The notes: a model not told the origin generated them from the sequence alone. A DNA stretch of 64,000 bases from Halorubrum trapanicum (GCF_002355655.1 NZ_AP017569.1:806001-870000), one strand, 5' to 3'; shown: positions 8,784-17,541, counted from the first letter of the stretch. Numbers and translations: made by a program.

Positions 8784-9235
8784 TGCCGATCTACTCGGTC
8801 AAGACGACTGCGAGCCAGGAGCGCACCGTCGCCGACATGATCGCCGAGAAGGAGGCGCCGGAGATCCAGGCCGTCATCGCCCCCGACCAGCTCACGAGCT
8901 ACGTGATGGTCGAGGCGACCGACGGGACCGCCTTCGGCCGGATCCTCGACGAGATCCCGCACGCCCGCGGCGTCATCCAGGGCGGCGACGGGCCCGCCGA
9001 GAGCCCCTTCTCCGAGGTCGAGCACTTCCTCTCGCCGACCCCGGACGTGGAGGGGATCGGCGAGGGCGACATCGTCGAGCTGATCGCCGGCCCGTTCAAG
9101 GGCGAGAAGGCGCGCGTCCAGCGGATCGACGAGGGGAAAGACCAGGTAACCGTCGAGCTGTACGAGGCGACCGTGCCGATTCCGGTGACGGTCCGCGGCG
9201 ACCAGATCCGCGTGCTCGACAGCGAGGAGCGGTAG
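8783..9235 (+). CDS. spt5: Transcription elongation factor Spt5 (NusG)
   Basis: 150 aa from ATG 8783, overlapping the secE stop. The NGN domain (about 1-85) begins MPIYSVKTTASQERTVADMI and contains VIAPDQLTSYVMVEA; the KOW domain (about 95-148) contains GDIVELIAGPFKGEKARVQRID. Archaeal Spt5 pairs with Spt4 to close the RNA polymerase clamp and keep elongation processive. It probably forms an operon with secE and perhaps ftsZ1. Confidence 0.93.
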   Translation: MPIYSVKTTASQERTVADMIAEKEAPEIQAVIAPDQLTSYVMVEATDGTAFGRILDEIPHARGVIQGGDGPAESPFSEVEHFLSPTPDVEGIGEGDIVELIAGPFKGEKARVQRIDEGKDQVTVELYEATVPIPVTVRGDQIRVLDSEER

Positions 9236-9326
9236 CGCCTCGTACTGAGCGAGCGGCGCGACGGGCAGCGGAGCCGCGGCGGACCGGTCCGGTGTCTGAC
9301 GCGGGGCCCGCACGCAACGACAAGGG

Positions 9327-9333
9327 CTTTATT
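9327..9333 (+). promoter_or_regulatory. TATA-like box for artA
   Basis: GGCTTTATTCG is centred about 27 nt before ATG 9357, consistent with a leaderless transcript. The call rests on position and AT content against a GC-rich background. Confidence 0.45.
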
Positions 9334-9356
9334 CGACGACGACCGACCAGACGGAT

Positions 9357-10319
9357 ATGTTCGGCCACGGCGCGCCGGCGGTGTTGAGCGTGATCCCCGA
9401 CACGTTCACGTTCGCGTGGATCGTCGCGATCCTCTTCGCGACGGCGTGGCTGCTCGACAGCCGCGGGCTGTCCGCGGGGCGGACGCTCGCGGCCGCGACG
9501 TGGGCGCTGTTCGGGCTGTTCTGGCTGTCGACGGTGCCGTACTTCGCGTTCGAACACCAGAGCTACGTCGAGTCGATCCTCGCGCTCGCCGGCTTCCCCG
9601 CCAGCGTGTACGCGGGGTACCTCCTGTACGACGGGCGGGCGTCGCTTTTCACCCTGACTCGGGCCATCGCGATTATGCTGTTCATCTACCTCCCGTTCGA
9701 GACGATCCCGGCGTTCACGTTCGCCGGGATCGCGGTGCCGGAGCCCCGTCGGGTCCTCATCGAGATCGTCGCGGCGCAGACCGGGGCCCTCATCGATCTC
9801 CTCGGGTACGCGCCGGAGGCGGTGACGAGCAGCGAGGGGTACGACGCGGCGTACTCGTGGACGCTCGACGACGGCCACACCGTCGTCATCCACATCGTGC
9901 TGGCGTGTACGGGGCTCGGAAGCATGGCCATCTTCGGCGGCCTCGTGGCCGCCGTCGAGGCGCCGCTCTCGCGGAAGCTCCGCGCGCTCGCGGTGTCGCT
10001 CCCGCTCATCTACGTCCTGAACCTCCTCCGGACGACGTTCATTTCGGTAGTGGCGGGCAACCAGTACATGCACTGGTACCCGGACCTGGTGTTGACGATG
10101 TTCGGCGCGACCGACCCGTACCGCGTCTCCTTCCTCATCTCGGACCGGATCATGAGCCAGCTGTTGGCGGTCGTGGCGCTCATCGCGATCACGTTCCTCG
10201 CGGTGCGCCAGCTGCCCGAGCTCGCGGTGATCTTGGAGGACGTCCTCTACCTCATCACCGGCGAGGAACACGACCTGACGGAGTCGCTCGACCTCCCGCG
10301 CGAGCCGACGAACCGGTAG
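9357..10319 (+). CDS. artA: Archaeosortase A
   Basis: 320 aa multi-pass membrane protein from ATG 9357. The exosortase/archaeosortase catalytic triad is present with the expected spacing: Cys184 in LACTGLGSM, Arg225 in LNLLRTTFI and Arg264 in SDRIMSQ. ArtA cleaves the C-terminal tripartite (PGF) sorting signal of surface proteins such as the S-layer glycoprotein and couples this to lipid attachment at the outer face of the membrane. No PGF-tailed substrate is encoded in this window. The C-terminus after the last helix is acidic. Downstream gene transcription probably starts separately (see the palindromic promoter at 10376). Confidence 0.93.
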   Translation: MFGHGAPAVLSVIPDTFTFAWIVAILFATAWLLDSRGLSAGRTLAAATWALFGLFWLSTVPYFAFEHQSYVESILALAGFPASVYAGYLLYDGRASLFTLTRAIAIMLFIYLPFETIPAFTFAGIAVPEPRRVLIEIVAAQTGALIDLLGYAPEAVTSSEGYDAAYSWTLDDGHTVVIHIVLACTGLGSMAIFGGLVAAVEAPLSRKLRALAVSLPLIYVLNLLRTTFISVVAGNQYMHWYPDLVLTMFGATDPYRVSFLISDRIMSQLLAVVALIAITFLAVRQLPELAVILEDVLYLITGEEHDLTESLDLPREPTNR

Positions 10320-10375
10320 CCCGGAATCCGGTCGCCGACACCGGCGGGCGACCGAGGCGGTCGTGTTCCCGAAAA

Positions 10376-10401
10376 TATATAGCGCTATATAGCAAGCTAT
10401 A
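10376..10401. promoter_or_regulatory. Overlapping palindromes at a promoter (candidate operator)
   Basis: A perfect 16-bp palindrome TATATAGCGCTATATA lies at 10376-10391. Overlapping it is a second inverted repeat, TATAGC-AA-GCTATA, at 10388-10401. The region is strikingly AT-rich in this genome and would contain the TATA box for the MgtC/DUF4010-type gene. A dimeric repressor or metal-responsive regulator could bind here, blocking TBP. Confidence 0.5.
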
Positions 10402-10498
10402 GACGTTGGCGACGGGTACGAGCGACCATGACTGCGAGGACGCGAGACGGACCGCCGGGCTCCGGCCGCGGAGCCCGGCCGCGACGGGGTGGTCGCCG

Positions 10499-11746
10499 GT
10501 GCTGAGCGCGGTCGACCCGTTCGTCTACCTGGAGACGAACGTCGCCAAGCTGGTCCTCGCGACCGCGCTCGGCATGTTCCTCGGGCTGGAGCGCGAGTGG
10601 TCCCAGAAGTCGGCGGGGATCCGGACGTTCGCGCTCGTCAGCCTCGCGGCGGCCGTGTTCTCGCTGCTCGACGAGCCCGGGCTGCTCGTCGTCGGCGGGG
10701 TGTTGGTGGTCGCCAGCGCGGTCTTGCTCGCGGTCCGGAGCTTCGTCGAGCCCGACGTGGACGGGCTCTCGTTGACGACGTCGGCGTCGATGCTCGTCGC
10801 GTACGGGGTCGGCGTCCTCGTCGCGGAAGGACTCTTCATCGAGTCGGTGACGGTGGCGGTGCTGTCGTCGCTGCTGCTCGTGTTGAAGCGGGAGCTCCAC
10901 GAGTTCGCGTGGGGACTCTCCCGCGAGGAGGTGCGCAGCGCCGTGGAGTTCACCATCCTCGCGTTCGTCGTCTTCCCGCTCCTCCCCGCCGAGACGATCG
11001 ACCCGTGGGGCGCGGTCCAGCCGCGGCTCGTCTGGTCGCTGGTGGTCGCGGTCAGCGCCATCGGCTTCGTCAACTACGTCCTCGTCAAGCGGTACCAGGG
11101 GCGCGGCTACGCGGTGACGGGCTTCTTCGGCGGGCTCGTCAACTCGACCGCGGTCGTCGCGGAGATGGCGAAGCGCGCGAAGGGGCGGGCGGACCTCCGC
11201 GAGATCGCGGTGGGGTCGATCCTCCTCGCGAACGCGGCGATGGCGTTCCGGAACGCCGCGGTGGTGGCCGTCTTCGTCCCGGAGGCGGCGCTCGTCGTCG
11301 GAGTGCCCCTCGGCGCGATCACGCTCGCGGGGATCGGCGTCGCGGTGTGGCGAAGCGACTGGCGGACGGCGATGGAGGCCGAGCTCACCTCTCCGTTCAG
11401 CCTCGGGAACGCGCTCACCTTCGGCGCGCTCTTCCTGCTCGTGCTGCTCGTCTCGGCGGTCGCCGAGGAGACGTTCGGCGCGGGCGGGTTCGTCGCCACC
11501 TCCTTCCTCGCCGGGCTGGTGTCGTCGGGGACCTCGACGACTACGGCCGTCTCGCTGCTCGGGACCGGTCAGATCGGCGTCGAGGCCGCGGTCGCGGGCG
11601 TGGTGGCCGGCACCGCCGCCAGCATCCTGATCAAGACCGCCTTCGCCGCGAGCATCGCGCGCGAACTGGTACGGCCGGTGTTCCTCTGGAACCTCCTGTT
11701 GATCGCCGTGGGCGTGATCGCCGGGCTACCGCTGTTAGTACTCTGA
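10499..11746 (+). CDS. MgtC/DUF4010-type membrane protein
   Basis: 415 aa if started at GTG 10499 (MLSAVDPFVYLETNVAKLVL). An in-frame TTG at 10406 would add 31 polar residues and sits close to the predicted transcript start, so it cannot be excluded. The N-terminal third has the MgtC/SapB-like pattern KLVLATALGMFLGLEREW and GIRTFALVSLAAAVFSLL; the rest resembles the DUF4010 part (FFGGLVNSTAVVAEMAKRAKG and GLVSSGTSTTTAVSLLGTG). About 12 membrane helices are expected. Family members are linked to Mg2+ homeostasis but the transported substrate is unproven. The overlapping palindromes upstream suggest specific regulation. Confidence 0.8.
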   Translation: MLSAVDPFVYLETNVAKLVLATALGMFLGLEREWSQKSAGIRTFALVSLAAAVFSLLDEPGLLVVGGVLVVASAVLLAVRSFVEPDVDGLSLTTSASMLVAYGVGVLVAEGLFIESVTVAVLSSLLLVLKRELHEFAWGLSREEVRSAVEFTILAFVVFPLLPAETIDPWGAVQPRLVWSLVVAVSAIGFVNYVLVKRYQGRGYAVTGFFGGLVNSTAVVAEMAKRAKGRADLREIAVGSILLANAAMAFRNAAVVAVFVPEAALVVGVPLGAITLAGIGVAVWRSDWRTAMEAELTSPFSLGNALTFGALFLLVLLVSAVAEETFGAGGFVATSFLAGLVSSGTSTTTAVSLLGTGQIGVEAAVAGVVAGTAASILIKTAFAASIARELVRPVFLWNLLLIAVGVIAGLPLLVL

Positions 11747-11791
11747 TCGCTTTCGCCGCGGAGTCGGGCGGAGTCGACGGTCAAGCCGCTT

Positions 11792-12166
11792 TCAGGAGAG
11801 GTGTTCGGCGATGTCCGTCGACGACACCATCCCCACGTAGTCGTCGTCGACGACTGGGAGGTGTTTCACGCCGTACATCGTCATCATGGCGGCGACCTCC
11901 TGCATCATCAGGTCGGGCGTCACCGTCTCGACGTCCTCGGTCATCACGTCGCGGACCGCCGTCGCCTCTGGGTCGCGCCCGTCGGCGACCGCCCCGACGA
12001 CGTCGCTCTGCGTGACGATACAGCCGCCGCCGGTCGTCACGACCAGCGCGCTGATCCCCTCGTCGCGCATCCGACGGGCGGCGTCCCGAACCGGCGCGTT
12101 CGCGCCGATCGTCTCCAGCGGGGTCGACATCACGTCCGCGACGCGTGTTCTGTCGTCGAGATCCAT
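11792..12166 (-). CDS. CBS-pair protein
   Basis: 124 aa from ATG 12166. It is made of just two CBS motifs: VADVMSTPLETIGANAPVRDAARRM...VTQSDVVGAV (about 9-62) and VRDVMTEDVETVTPDLMMQEVAAMM...HLPVVDDDYVGMVSSTDIAEHL (about 71-123). CBS pairs bind adenine nucleotides or other ligands and act as regulatory modules. It converges with the MgtC/DUF4010 gene (45 bp apart) and is followed upstream by a paralogue at 12243. The role is unknown. Confidence 0.85.
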   Translation of the reverse strand: MDLDDRTRVADVMSTPLETIGANAPVRDAARRMRDEGISALVVTTGGGCIVTQSDVVGAVADGRDPEATAVRDVMTEDVETVTPDLMMQEVAAMMTMYGVKHLPVVDDDYVGMVSSTDIAEHLS

Positions 12167-12242
12167 ACCTCGCTGTGTGGTACCGTATCACATTACTCTT
12201 CCGGAACGCACAACGCGGGGCGGGCGCCGCGGTTCCGGTCGG

Positions 12243-12629
12243 TCACCGCGCCCTCGAAAGGTACGCTGTGAGGTCCGTCGTCGACACCATCCCGATCGGC
12301 CTGCCGTCGGCGTCGGTCACCGGGAGGTGGGTGTAGCCGTGCGCGGTCGGCTCCGCCAGTTCGGCGACGGTGTCGTCGCGGCCCACGGTGACGATGTCGG
12401 TCGTCATGAACGCCTCGACCGGTGTCCGGTCCTTCGGGTCGTTGTCGCGGACGAGCGCGACGAAGTCCGTCGCGGTGATCAGGCCCGCCAGCGTCCCGTC
12501 GGGCTCGACGACGAGGATCGAGCCGACGCCTGTCTCCCGCATTCGCTTCGCCGCGTCGGCCGCGGCGGCCCCGCGTTCGATCGTCGTGAGGTCGGTCGAC
12601 ATCAGCCGGTCGACGGGCACGTCGTTCAT
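12243..12629 (-). CDS. CBS-pair protein (paralogue of neighbour)
   Basis: 128 aa from ATG 12629; a TTG four codons upstream is the only alternative start. Two CBS motifs are visible: VDRLMSTDLTTIERGAAAADAAKRM...ITATDFVALV and VEAFMTTDIVTVGRDDTVAELAE...HLPVTDADGRPIGMVSTTDLTAYL. The match to the next gene (MSTxLxTI, DAARRM/DAAKRM, HLPV, GMVSSTD/GMVSTTD) points to tandem duplication. The 76-bp gap suggests separate or loosely coupled transcription. Function unknown beyond ligand sensing. Confidence 0.85.
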   Translation of the reverse strand: MNDVPVDRLMSTDLTTIERGAAAADAAKRMRETGVGSILVVEPDGTLAGLITATDFVALVRDNDPKDRTPVEAFMTTDIVTVGRDDTVAELAEPTAHGYTHLPVTDADGRPIGMVSTTDLTAYLSRAR

Positions 12630-12706
12630 GCCGCCTGCCAACGCGCGGCACGATAATCAAACGTCCGGTCGGTCCGTGACCGCCGCGCGGGTCCGACCGC
12701 GAGGAC

Positions 12707-13504
12707 TCACTCCTCGACGAGCGACTGGGGGGCGCCGGCGAGGCCGACGAGGGCGTCCGCCTCGACGTGGTGGAGGTCGCCGGGGATCACGAGCAGGTGG
12801 AGCGGGTCGCCGAACTCGCGGTCGGCGAGCGCGCTCAGTCGGTCGACCGCCACGACGGCGTCGGGGGAGCCGGCACGCGCGACGACGACCGCGAGCTCGT
12901 CGGCCCAGTTGTCGGCGAGCAGGCCCGCGGCGACGGCCGCGGTCATGTACTCCTCGTGGTCGGGATCGGGGCCGGTCGGTCCCGTTCCCACCTTGATGTC
13001 GAGGTAGACGACGGTGTGGAGCCCGCGCTCGCGGTTCGCCTCGATCGTCTCGACCACGCTCGCGGGCACGTCGTCGCCGCCGTGCGCGTACGGGAACGGC
13101 AGCGTCGTCGCCTTGCCGAACCGGTAGTTCTGGAGGCCGGTGAGGCTCGACGCCGCCGACTGGGCGGTGACCCCGTGGACCACCCGCGTGTCGATGCCGC
13201 GCTCCTCGGCGCGGAGGCGGAGGTCGGTGTGAGTGGTCGAGATCATCGTGTCGCCGGCGGTGAGGAACGCCGCGTCGCCGGACGCGGCCGCGTCGAGGAT
13301 CGGCTCCGGGTCCCGCTCGACGCCGTCGCGGTCGCGGACCTCGACGTCGACGCCGTGGTGCGCCTCCAGGTCGGCGACGTCGGCGCCGACGAGCCGACTG
13401 GTGTAGAACTCCGCGAAGACGCGGTCGGCCTCGCGCAGCGCCTCCCGCCCCTCGACGGTAACGGAGCGCTCGTCGTAGAGGCCGAGCCCGATGAACGTGA
13501 GCAT
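12707..13504 (-). CDS. dphB: Diphthine synthase
   Basis: 265 aa from ATG 13504 (MLTFIGLGLYDERSVTVEG). It is a tetrapyrrole-methylase-fold SAM enzyme. Landmarks are FIGLGLYDERS, FLTAGDTMISTTHTDLRLRAEERGI, VVHGVTAQSAASSLTGLQNYRFGKATTLPFP and a C-terminal LHLLVIPGDLHHVEADAL. DphB methylates the modified histidine of elongation factor 2 during diphthamide synthesis. Length is typical of archaeal DphB. It is divergent from korA. Confidence 0.92.
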   Translation of the reverse strand: MLTFIGLGLYDERSVTVEGREALREADRVFAEFYTSRLVGADVADLEAHHGVDVEVRDRDGVERDPEPILDAAASGDAAFLTAGDTMISTTHTDLRLRAEERGIDTRVVHGVTAQSAASSLTGLQNYRFGKATTLPFPYAHGGDDVPASVVETIEANRERGLHTVVYLDIKVGTGPTGPDPDHEEYMTAAVAAGLLADNWADELAVVVARAGSPDAVVAVDRLSALADREFGDPLHLLVIPGDLHHVEADALVGLAGAPQSLVEE

Positions 13505-13677
13505 GTCCGCGCTCGGCGCGCGGCGCAGTAAAAGGACGCGGAACCCCGGTCGGCGGTGTGGGATAGAGTGGCATCCTAATAGACCTTCATGATTGTCCCT
13601 TGGGATTCCATAGCAAGCCCTAAGAGGGAACCAACACAACTTCGGACCACGAGGCCCACTCGGGCTCACACACCACT

Positions 13678-15573
13678 ATGACTGACGACGAACTCATCTG
13701 GCGGATATCGGGGGGATCCGGTGACGGGATCGCTTCGACCAGCCAGAACTTCGCGAAGGCCTTGATGCGATCGGGGCTCAACGTCTTCACGCATCGGCAC
13801 TACCCGTCGCGGATCCGCGGCGGTCACACCTACACCGAGGTCCGCGCGTCGGCGGACCCCGTCGAATCCCGGGGCGACGGCTACAACTTCCTGCTCGCGC
13901 TGGGCGACTCGTTCGCCCGCAACCCGCAGGAGGAGGCCGTCTACGGCAACGAAGAGATCAAGCCGCTCTCGGAGAACTTAGACGAGCTCCGCGAGGGCGG
14001 GGTCATCGTCTACGACGAGGGACTCCTCGACGCCTCCGAGATCCCGAACTTCGACGAGCGCGTCGAGGAGAACGACTGGCACGTGTTCCCCCTCGACCTC
14101 CGCGGGCTCGCCCGCGACCAGGGGCGCGAGGTCATGCGGAACACCGCCGGCGTCGGCGCGACCTGCGCGCTGACCGGGATGGATCTCGACCACGTACAGG
14201 ACCTCATGCGCGACGCGATGCCGGAGAAGATCCTCGAACCGAACCTCGAGATCCTCCAGATCGCGTACGACCAGGTCCGCGAGGAGTACGACGTGGACGC
14301 CCCGGACGTCTCGGTGCCGACGGGCGAACACGACGAGACCCAGCTGCTCATGTCCGGCTCGGACGCCATCTCCTACGGCGCCATCGACGAGGGCTGCCGG
14401 TTCATCGCCGGCTACCCGATGACGCCGTGGACCGAGGTGTTCACCATCATGACGCAGAACCTGCCGAAGCTCGGCGGGATCTCCGAGCAGGTGGAAGACG
14501 AGATCGCCGCGGCCGCGCTCGCGGTCGGCGCCTCGCACGCCGGCGTCAAGGCGATGTCCGGCTCCTCGGGCGGCGGGTTCGCGCTGATGTCCGAGCCGCT
14601 CGGGCTCGCGGAGATGACGGAGACGCCCGTCGTCCTCGTCGAAGCCATGCGCGCCGGCCCCTCGACCGGGATGCCGACGAAGCCGGAGCAGTCCGACCTC
14701 GAACACGTCCTCTACACCTCGCAGGGCGACTCCCAGCGCGTCGTGTTGGCGCCCGGGACCGTCGAGGAGGCGTACGAGCAGTCGCGGCTCGCCTTCCGGC
14801 TGGCCTACGAGTACCAGATCCCGTCGATCCTCCTGTACGACCAGAAGCTCGGCGGCGAGATGAAGAACGTCCCGAAGAGCCACTTCGACCGCGAGCCGAA
14901 CCCGACGCTCGGGAAGACGCTCTCGGAGGACGCGCTGGCCGACGAGCCGCACTCGGCCGACGGGAAGTTCCACCGCTTCCAGCACGACGTGGAAGACGGC
15001 GTCTCCCCGCGGTCGATCCCCGGCCAGAAGGGCGGTCGCTTCCTCGCGACCGGCAACGAACACGACCCGACCGGGCACATCGCGGAGTCGCCCGACAACC
15101 GCGTCGCGCAGATCGACCGGCGGACCCAGAAGCTGGAGGCCATCCGCGACGACCTCGACGAGGAGGACACCGGTTCGTACGCCGGTCCCGAGGACGCCGA
15201 GTACGGCATCCTCACGTTCGGTAGCCAGCAGGGGACCGTCGAGGAGGCGGTCGGTCGCCTCAACGACGCCGGGATCTCGGTGAAGTCGTACGGCGTCTCC
15301 GACATGCTCCCGTTCCCGACCGAGCAGGTCGAGGCGTTCGTCGCGAGCGTCGACGAGGTCCTCGTCGTCGAGATGACGGCGTCCGGACAGTTCCGCGGGC
15401 TCGTCCAGAAGAACCTCGGCCGCTACGGCGAGAAGCTGTCGAGCCTGCTGAAGTACAACGGGAACCCGTTCGAGCCGGCGGAGATCGTCGACGGGTTCGA
15501 GGCCGCGGTCGTCGAGGGCGACGGCGACGCGTCCGGCCATCAGACCACCTTCGTCCCAGCCGCAGGTGACTAA
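13678..15573 (+). CDS. korA: 2-oxoacid:ferredoxin oxidoreductase subunit alpha
   Basis: 631 aa from ATG 13678. The N-terminal gamma-like domain (about 1-190) starts LIWRISGGSGDGIASTSQNF and contains HRHYPSRIRGGHTYTEV; the alpha domain (about 215 on) has GYPMTPWTEVFTIM and SSGGGFALMSEPLGLAEMTETPVV. This gamma-alpha fusion is the archaeal two-subunit form. With KorB it oxidatively decarboxylates a 2-oxoacid to acyl-CoA, reducing ferredoxin. The sequence resembles the 2-oxoglutarate enzyme of haloarchaea more than the pyruvate one (from memory). The 3-bp gap to korB indicates an operon. Confidence 0.88.
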   Translation: MTDDELIWRISGGSGDGIASTSQNFAKALMRSGLNVFTHRHYPSRIRGGHTYTEVRASADPVESRGDGYNFLLALGDSFARNPQEEAVYGNEEIKPLSENLDELREGGVIVYDEGLLDASEIPNFDERVEENDWHVFPLDLRGLARDQGREVMRNTAGVGATCALTGMDLDHVQDLMRDAMPEKILEPNLEILQIAYDQVREEYDVDAPDVSVPTGEHDETQLLMSGSDAISYGAIDEGCRFIAGYPMTPWTEVFTIMTQNLPKLGGISEQVEDEIAAAALAVGASHAGVKAMSGSSGGGFALMSEPLGLAEMTETPVVLVEAMRAGPSTGMPTKPEQSDLEHVLYTSQGDSQRVVLAPGTVEEAYEQSRLAFRLAYEYQIPSILLYDQKLGGEMKNVPKSHFDREPNPTLGKTLSEDALADEPHSADGKFHRFQHDVEDGVSPRSIPGQKGGRFLATGNEHDPTGHIAESPDNRVAQIDRRTQKLEAIRDDLDEEDTGSYAGPEDAEYGILTFGSQQGTVEEAVGRLNDAGISVKSYGVSDMLPFPTEQVEAFVASVDEVLVVEMTASGQFRGLVQKNLGRYGEKLSSLLKYNGNPFEPAEIVDGFEAAVVEGDGDASGHQTTFVPAAGD

Positions 15574-15576
15574 CCA

Positions 15577-16515
15577 ATGAGCACGTTTTCAGCGATCGGA
15601 GAGGAGCGAGAGATCGACCGCGACGAGTACACCCCCGGCGTGGAGCCGCAGCCGACCTGGTGTCCGGGCTGCGGTGACTTCAGCGTCCTGAAGGCGCTCA
15701 AGCAGGCGTTGCCGGAGGTCGGGCGCACGCCCGAGGAGACGCTGCTCTGTACGGGGATCGGCTGTTCGGGCAAGCTGAACAGCTACCTCGACACGTACGG
15801 GTTCCACACGATCCACGGGCGCTCGCTGCCCGTGGCCCGCGCCGCGAAGCTCGCGAACCCCGACCTCGAAGTGATCGCCGCCGGCGGCGACGGCGACGGC
15901 TACGGGATCGGCGGGAACCACTTCGTCCACACGGCCCGGGAGAACCACGACATGACGTACATCGTGTTCAACAACGAGATCTTCGGGCTCACGAAGGGAC
16001 AGACCTCCCCGACCAGCCCGAAGGGCCACAAGTCGAAGACGCAGCCCTCGGGCAGCGCCAAGGAGCCGATCAAGCCGCTCTCGATGTCGCTGAACGCCGG
16101 CGCGTCCTACGTCGCCCGGACGGCCGCGGTGAACCCGAACCAGGCGAAGGAGATCATCACCGAGGCGATCGAACACGACGGGTTCGCGCACGTCGACTTC
16201 CTCACCCAGTGTCCGACGTGGAACAAGGACGCGCGCCAGTACGTCCCGTACATCGACGTCAACGAGTCCGACGACTACGAGTTCGACAAGACGGACCGCG
16301 TCGAGGCCGCCGAGATGATGCGCGAGACCGAGGAGTCGCTGTACGAGGGCGAGGTCCTCACCGGCCGCTTCTACGTCGACGAGGAGCGCCCCTCCTACGG
16401 CGCCGAGAAGCAGGCCATCGGCGAGATGCCCGACGAGCCGCTCGCCGAGCGCTACTGGGACGACGACTACGAGTGGGAGCGCTCCCACGACATGTTCCTC
16501 GACAAACACGCCTGA
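15577..16515 (+). CDS. korB: 2-oxoacid:ferredoxin oxidoreductase subunit beta
   Basis: 312 aa from ATG 15577, three bases after korA. It holds the thiamine pyrophosphate site (GGDGDGYGIGGNHFVHTAREN...FNNEIFGLTKGQTSPTS) and cysteines for the Fe-S cluster (WCPGCGD near residue 29, and GIGCSGKL). The subunit carries TPP and one [4Fe-4S] cluster and passes electrons to ferredoxin. The C-terminal region (DDDYEWERSHDMF) is family-typical. T-rich DNA follows the gene and probably ends transcription. Confidence 0.9.
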   Translation: MSTFSAIGEEREIDRDEYTPGVEPQPTWCPGCGDFSVLKALKQALPEVGRTPEETLLCTGIGCSGKLNSYLDTYGFHTIHGRSLPVARAAKLANPDLEVIAAGGDGDGYGIGGNHFVHTARENHDMTYIVFNNEIFGLTKGQTSPTSPKGHKSKTQPSGSAKEPIKPLSMSLNAGASYVARTAAVNPNQAKEIITEAIEHDGFAHVDFLTQCPTWNKDARQYVPYIDVNESDDYEFDKTDRVEAAEMMRETEESLYEGEVLTGRFYVDEERPSYGAEKQAIGEMPDEPLAERYWDDDYEWERSHDMFLDKHA

Positions 16516-16550
16516 GCGGGGCCGGCGGCCGTTCACGGCGCGGTGAGTTC

Positions 16551-16576
16551 GTTTTTTGATTCGCAAGGTATTTTTT
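16551..16576 (+). terminator. T-rich terminator region after korB
   Basis: Two runs of six T (16552-16557 and 16571-16576) lie 36-61 bp after the korB stop, in otherwise GC-rich DNA. Archaeal RNA polymerase terminates at such oligo-T tracts. The second tract also overlaps the place expected for the Lrp gene promoter, so the same AT-rich stretch may do both jobs. Confidence 0.5.
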
Positions 16577-16598
16577 CATTGGTGACAAACGTAGTGGT

Positions 16599-17027
16599 AT
16601 GAGTACGGTATCGACGGAAGAACGGATCCTCTCCGTGTTAGAGGAGGACGCGCAGGCGTCCTGCGGGGAGATCGCCGAGCGGGCCGACGTCTCGAAGCCG
16701 ACGGTGCGGAAGTACATCGACCGCCTCGAAGAGCGGGGCGTTATCGTCGGCTACTCCGCGGAGGTCGACCCGAAGAAGCTCTCGTCGCAGTCGATCGCGA
16801 TGGTCGGCATGGACGTCGACTCGGGCCAGTACGTTGCGGCCACCCGCGAACTGAAGTCGCTCGACGAGGTACAGGCGCTGTACACCTCCTCCGGCGACCA
16901 CATGCTGATGGCCGAGGTCCGCGCCGGCGACGGCGACGAGCTCGGCGACGTCATCTCCGAGAAGCTGCTCGGCGTCGACGGCGTCACCGCGGCGCACCCC
17001 TCCTTCCTCCAAGAGCGGCTGAAGTGA
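16599..17027 (+). CDS. Lrp/AsnC family transcriptional regulator
   Basis: 142 aa from ATG 16599. The N-terminal winged helix (about 5-52) reads EERILSVLEEDAQASCGEIAERADVSKPTVRKYIDRLEERGVI, and the C-terminal ligand-binding RAM/AsnC domain includes AMVGMDVDSGQYVAATRELKSL and DHMLMAEVRAGDGDELG. Such proteins form dimers and octamers and respond to amino acids or redox state. Its position directly after korAB suggests that it controls that operon or central metabolism; this is inference from context. Confidence 0.88.
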   Translation: MSTVSTEERILSVLEEDAQASCGEIAERADVSKPTVRKYIDRLEERGVIVGYSAEVDPKKLSSQSIAMVGMDVDSGQYVAATRELKSLDEVQALYTSSGDHMLMAEVRAGDGDELGDVISEKLLGVDGVTAAHPSFLQERLK

Positions 17028-17067
17028 CGCGGGGGGCGGTCCGGCCCCGTTCGTCGCCGCGTCCGCG

Positions 17068-17541
17068 TCAGGCGAGCGCCCGCGGGTCCGCGACGACGAC
17101 CGACTCGTCGCCCGCCGGGCTCCGGCGGGTCCCGCGCCGCGCGAACCCGTGCGCGCTGAAGAACTCCTCAGCGCTGGGGCGGTCCGGCGGGACCGTCGCG
17201 CGGAGCGTCTCGATATCCCGGTCGGCGAGCGCGTTCCCCACGCGGGCGAGCAGCTCGTCCGCGACCCCCTCTCCCGCGCGGTTCGGGTGGACCCAAAGCG
17301 CCAGCAGCTCCGCCTCGGTGTCGTCCGGGTCCGGGTGCGCGATCGCGAGGCCCACGGGACCCTCCTCGTCGTGTTCCATCAGGAACGACCACTCCGCCTC
17401 GGCGGCGGCCTCGCGGACGCCGGCGGCGGACACGTCGAGCAGGGGCGCGCCGATGTCGTCGAACACCGTCTCCTCGCGGGCTCGCGACACCGCGGTCCGC
17501 AACGCCTCCGCGTCGTCGGGGCGAGCCGCCCGGACATACAT
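17068..17541 (-). CDS. GNAT family N-acetyltransferase
   Basis: 157 aa from ATG 17541 (MYVRAARPDDAEALRTAVSR). The GNAT core is seen in LLALWVHPNRAGEGVADELLARVGNALADRDIETLRATV, where NRAGEGVADEL corresponds to the acetyl-CoA pyrophosphate loop (a variant of R/Q-x-x-G-x-G/A). The C-terminus has FFSAHGFARRG. It acetylates an unknown amine. It lies downstream of ileS on the same strand with about 120 bp between them. Confidence 0.8.
   Translation of the reverse strand: MYVRAARPDDAEALRTAVSRAREETVFDDIGAPLLDVSAAGVREAAAEAEWSFLMEHDEEGPVGLAIAHPDPDDTEAELLALWVHPNRAGEGVADELLARVGNALADRDIETLRATVPPDRPSAEEFFSAHGFARRGTRRSPAGDESVVVADPRALA

Noticed and set aside
10428-10500. ATG 10428 as start of the MgtC/DUF4010-type gene
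   Set aside because: It is in a different reading frame that stops after about 24 codons; the gene frame has TTG 10406 and GTG 10499.
13505-13677. A regulatory RNA or riboswitch upstream of korA
   Set aside because: The 170-bp gap has scattered short repeats and no convincing paired structure or TATA box.
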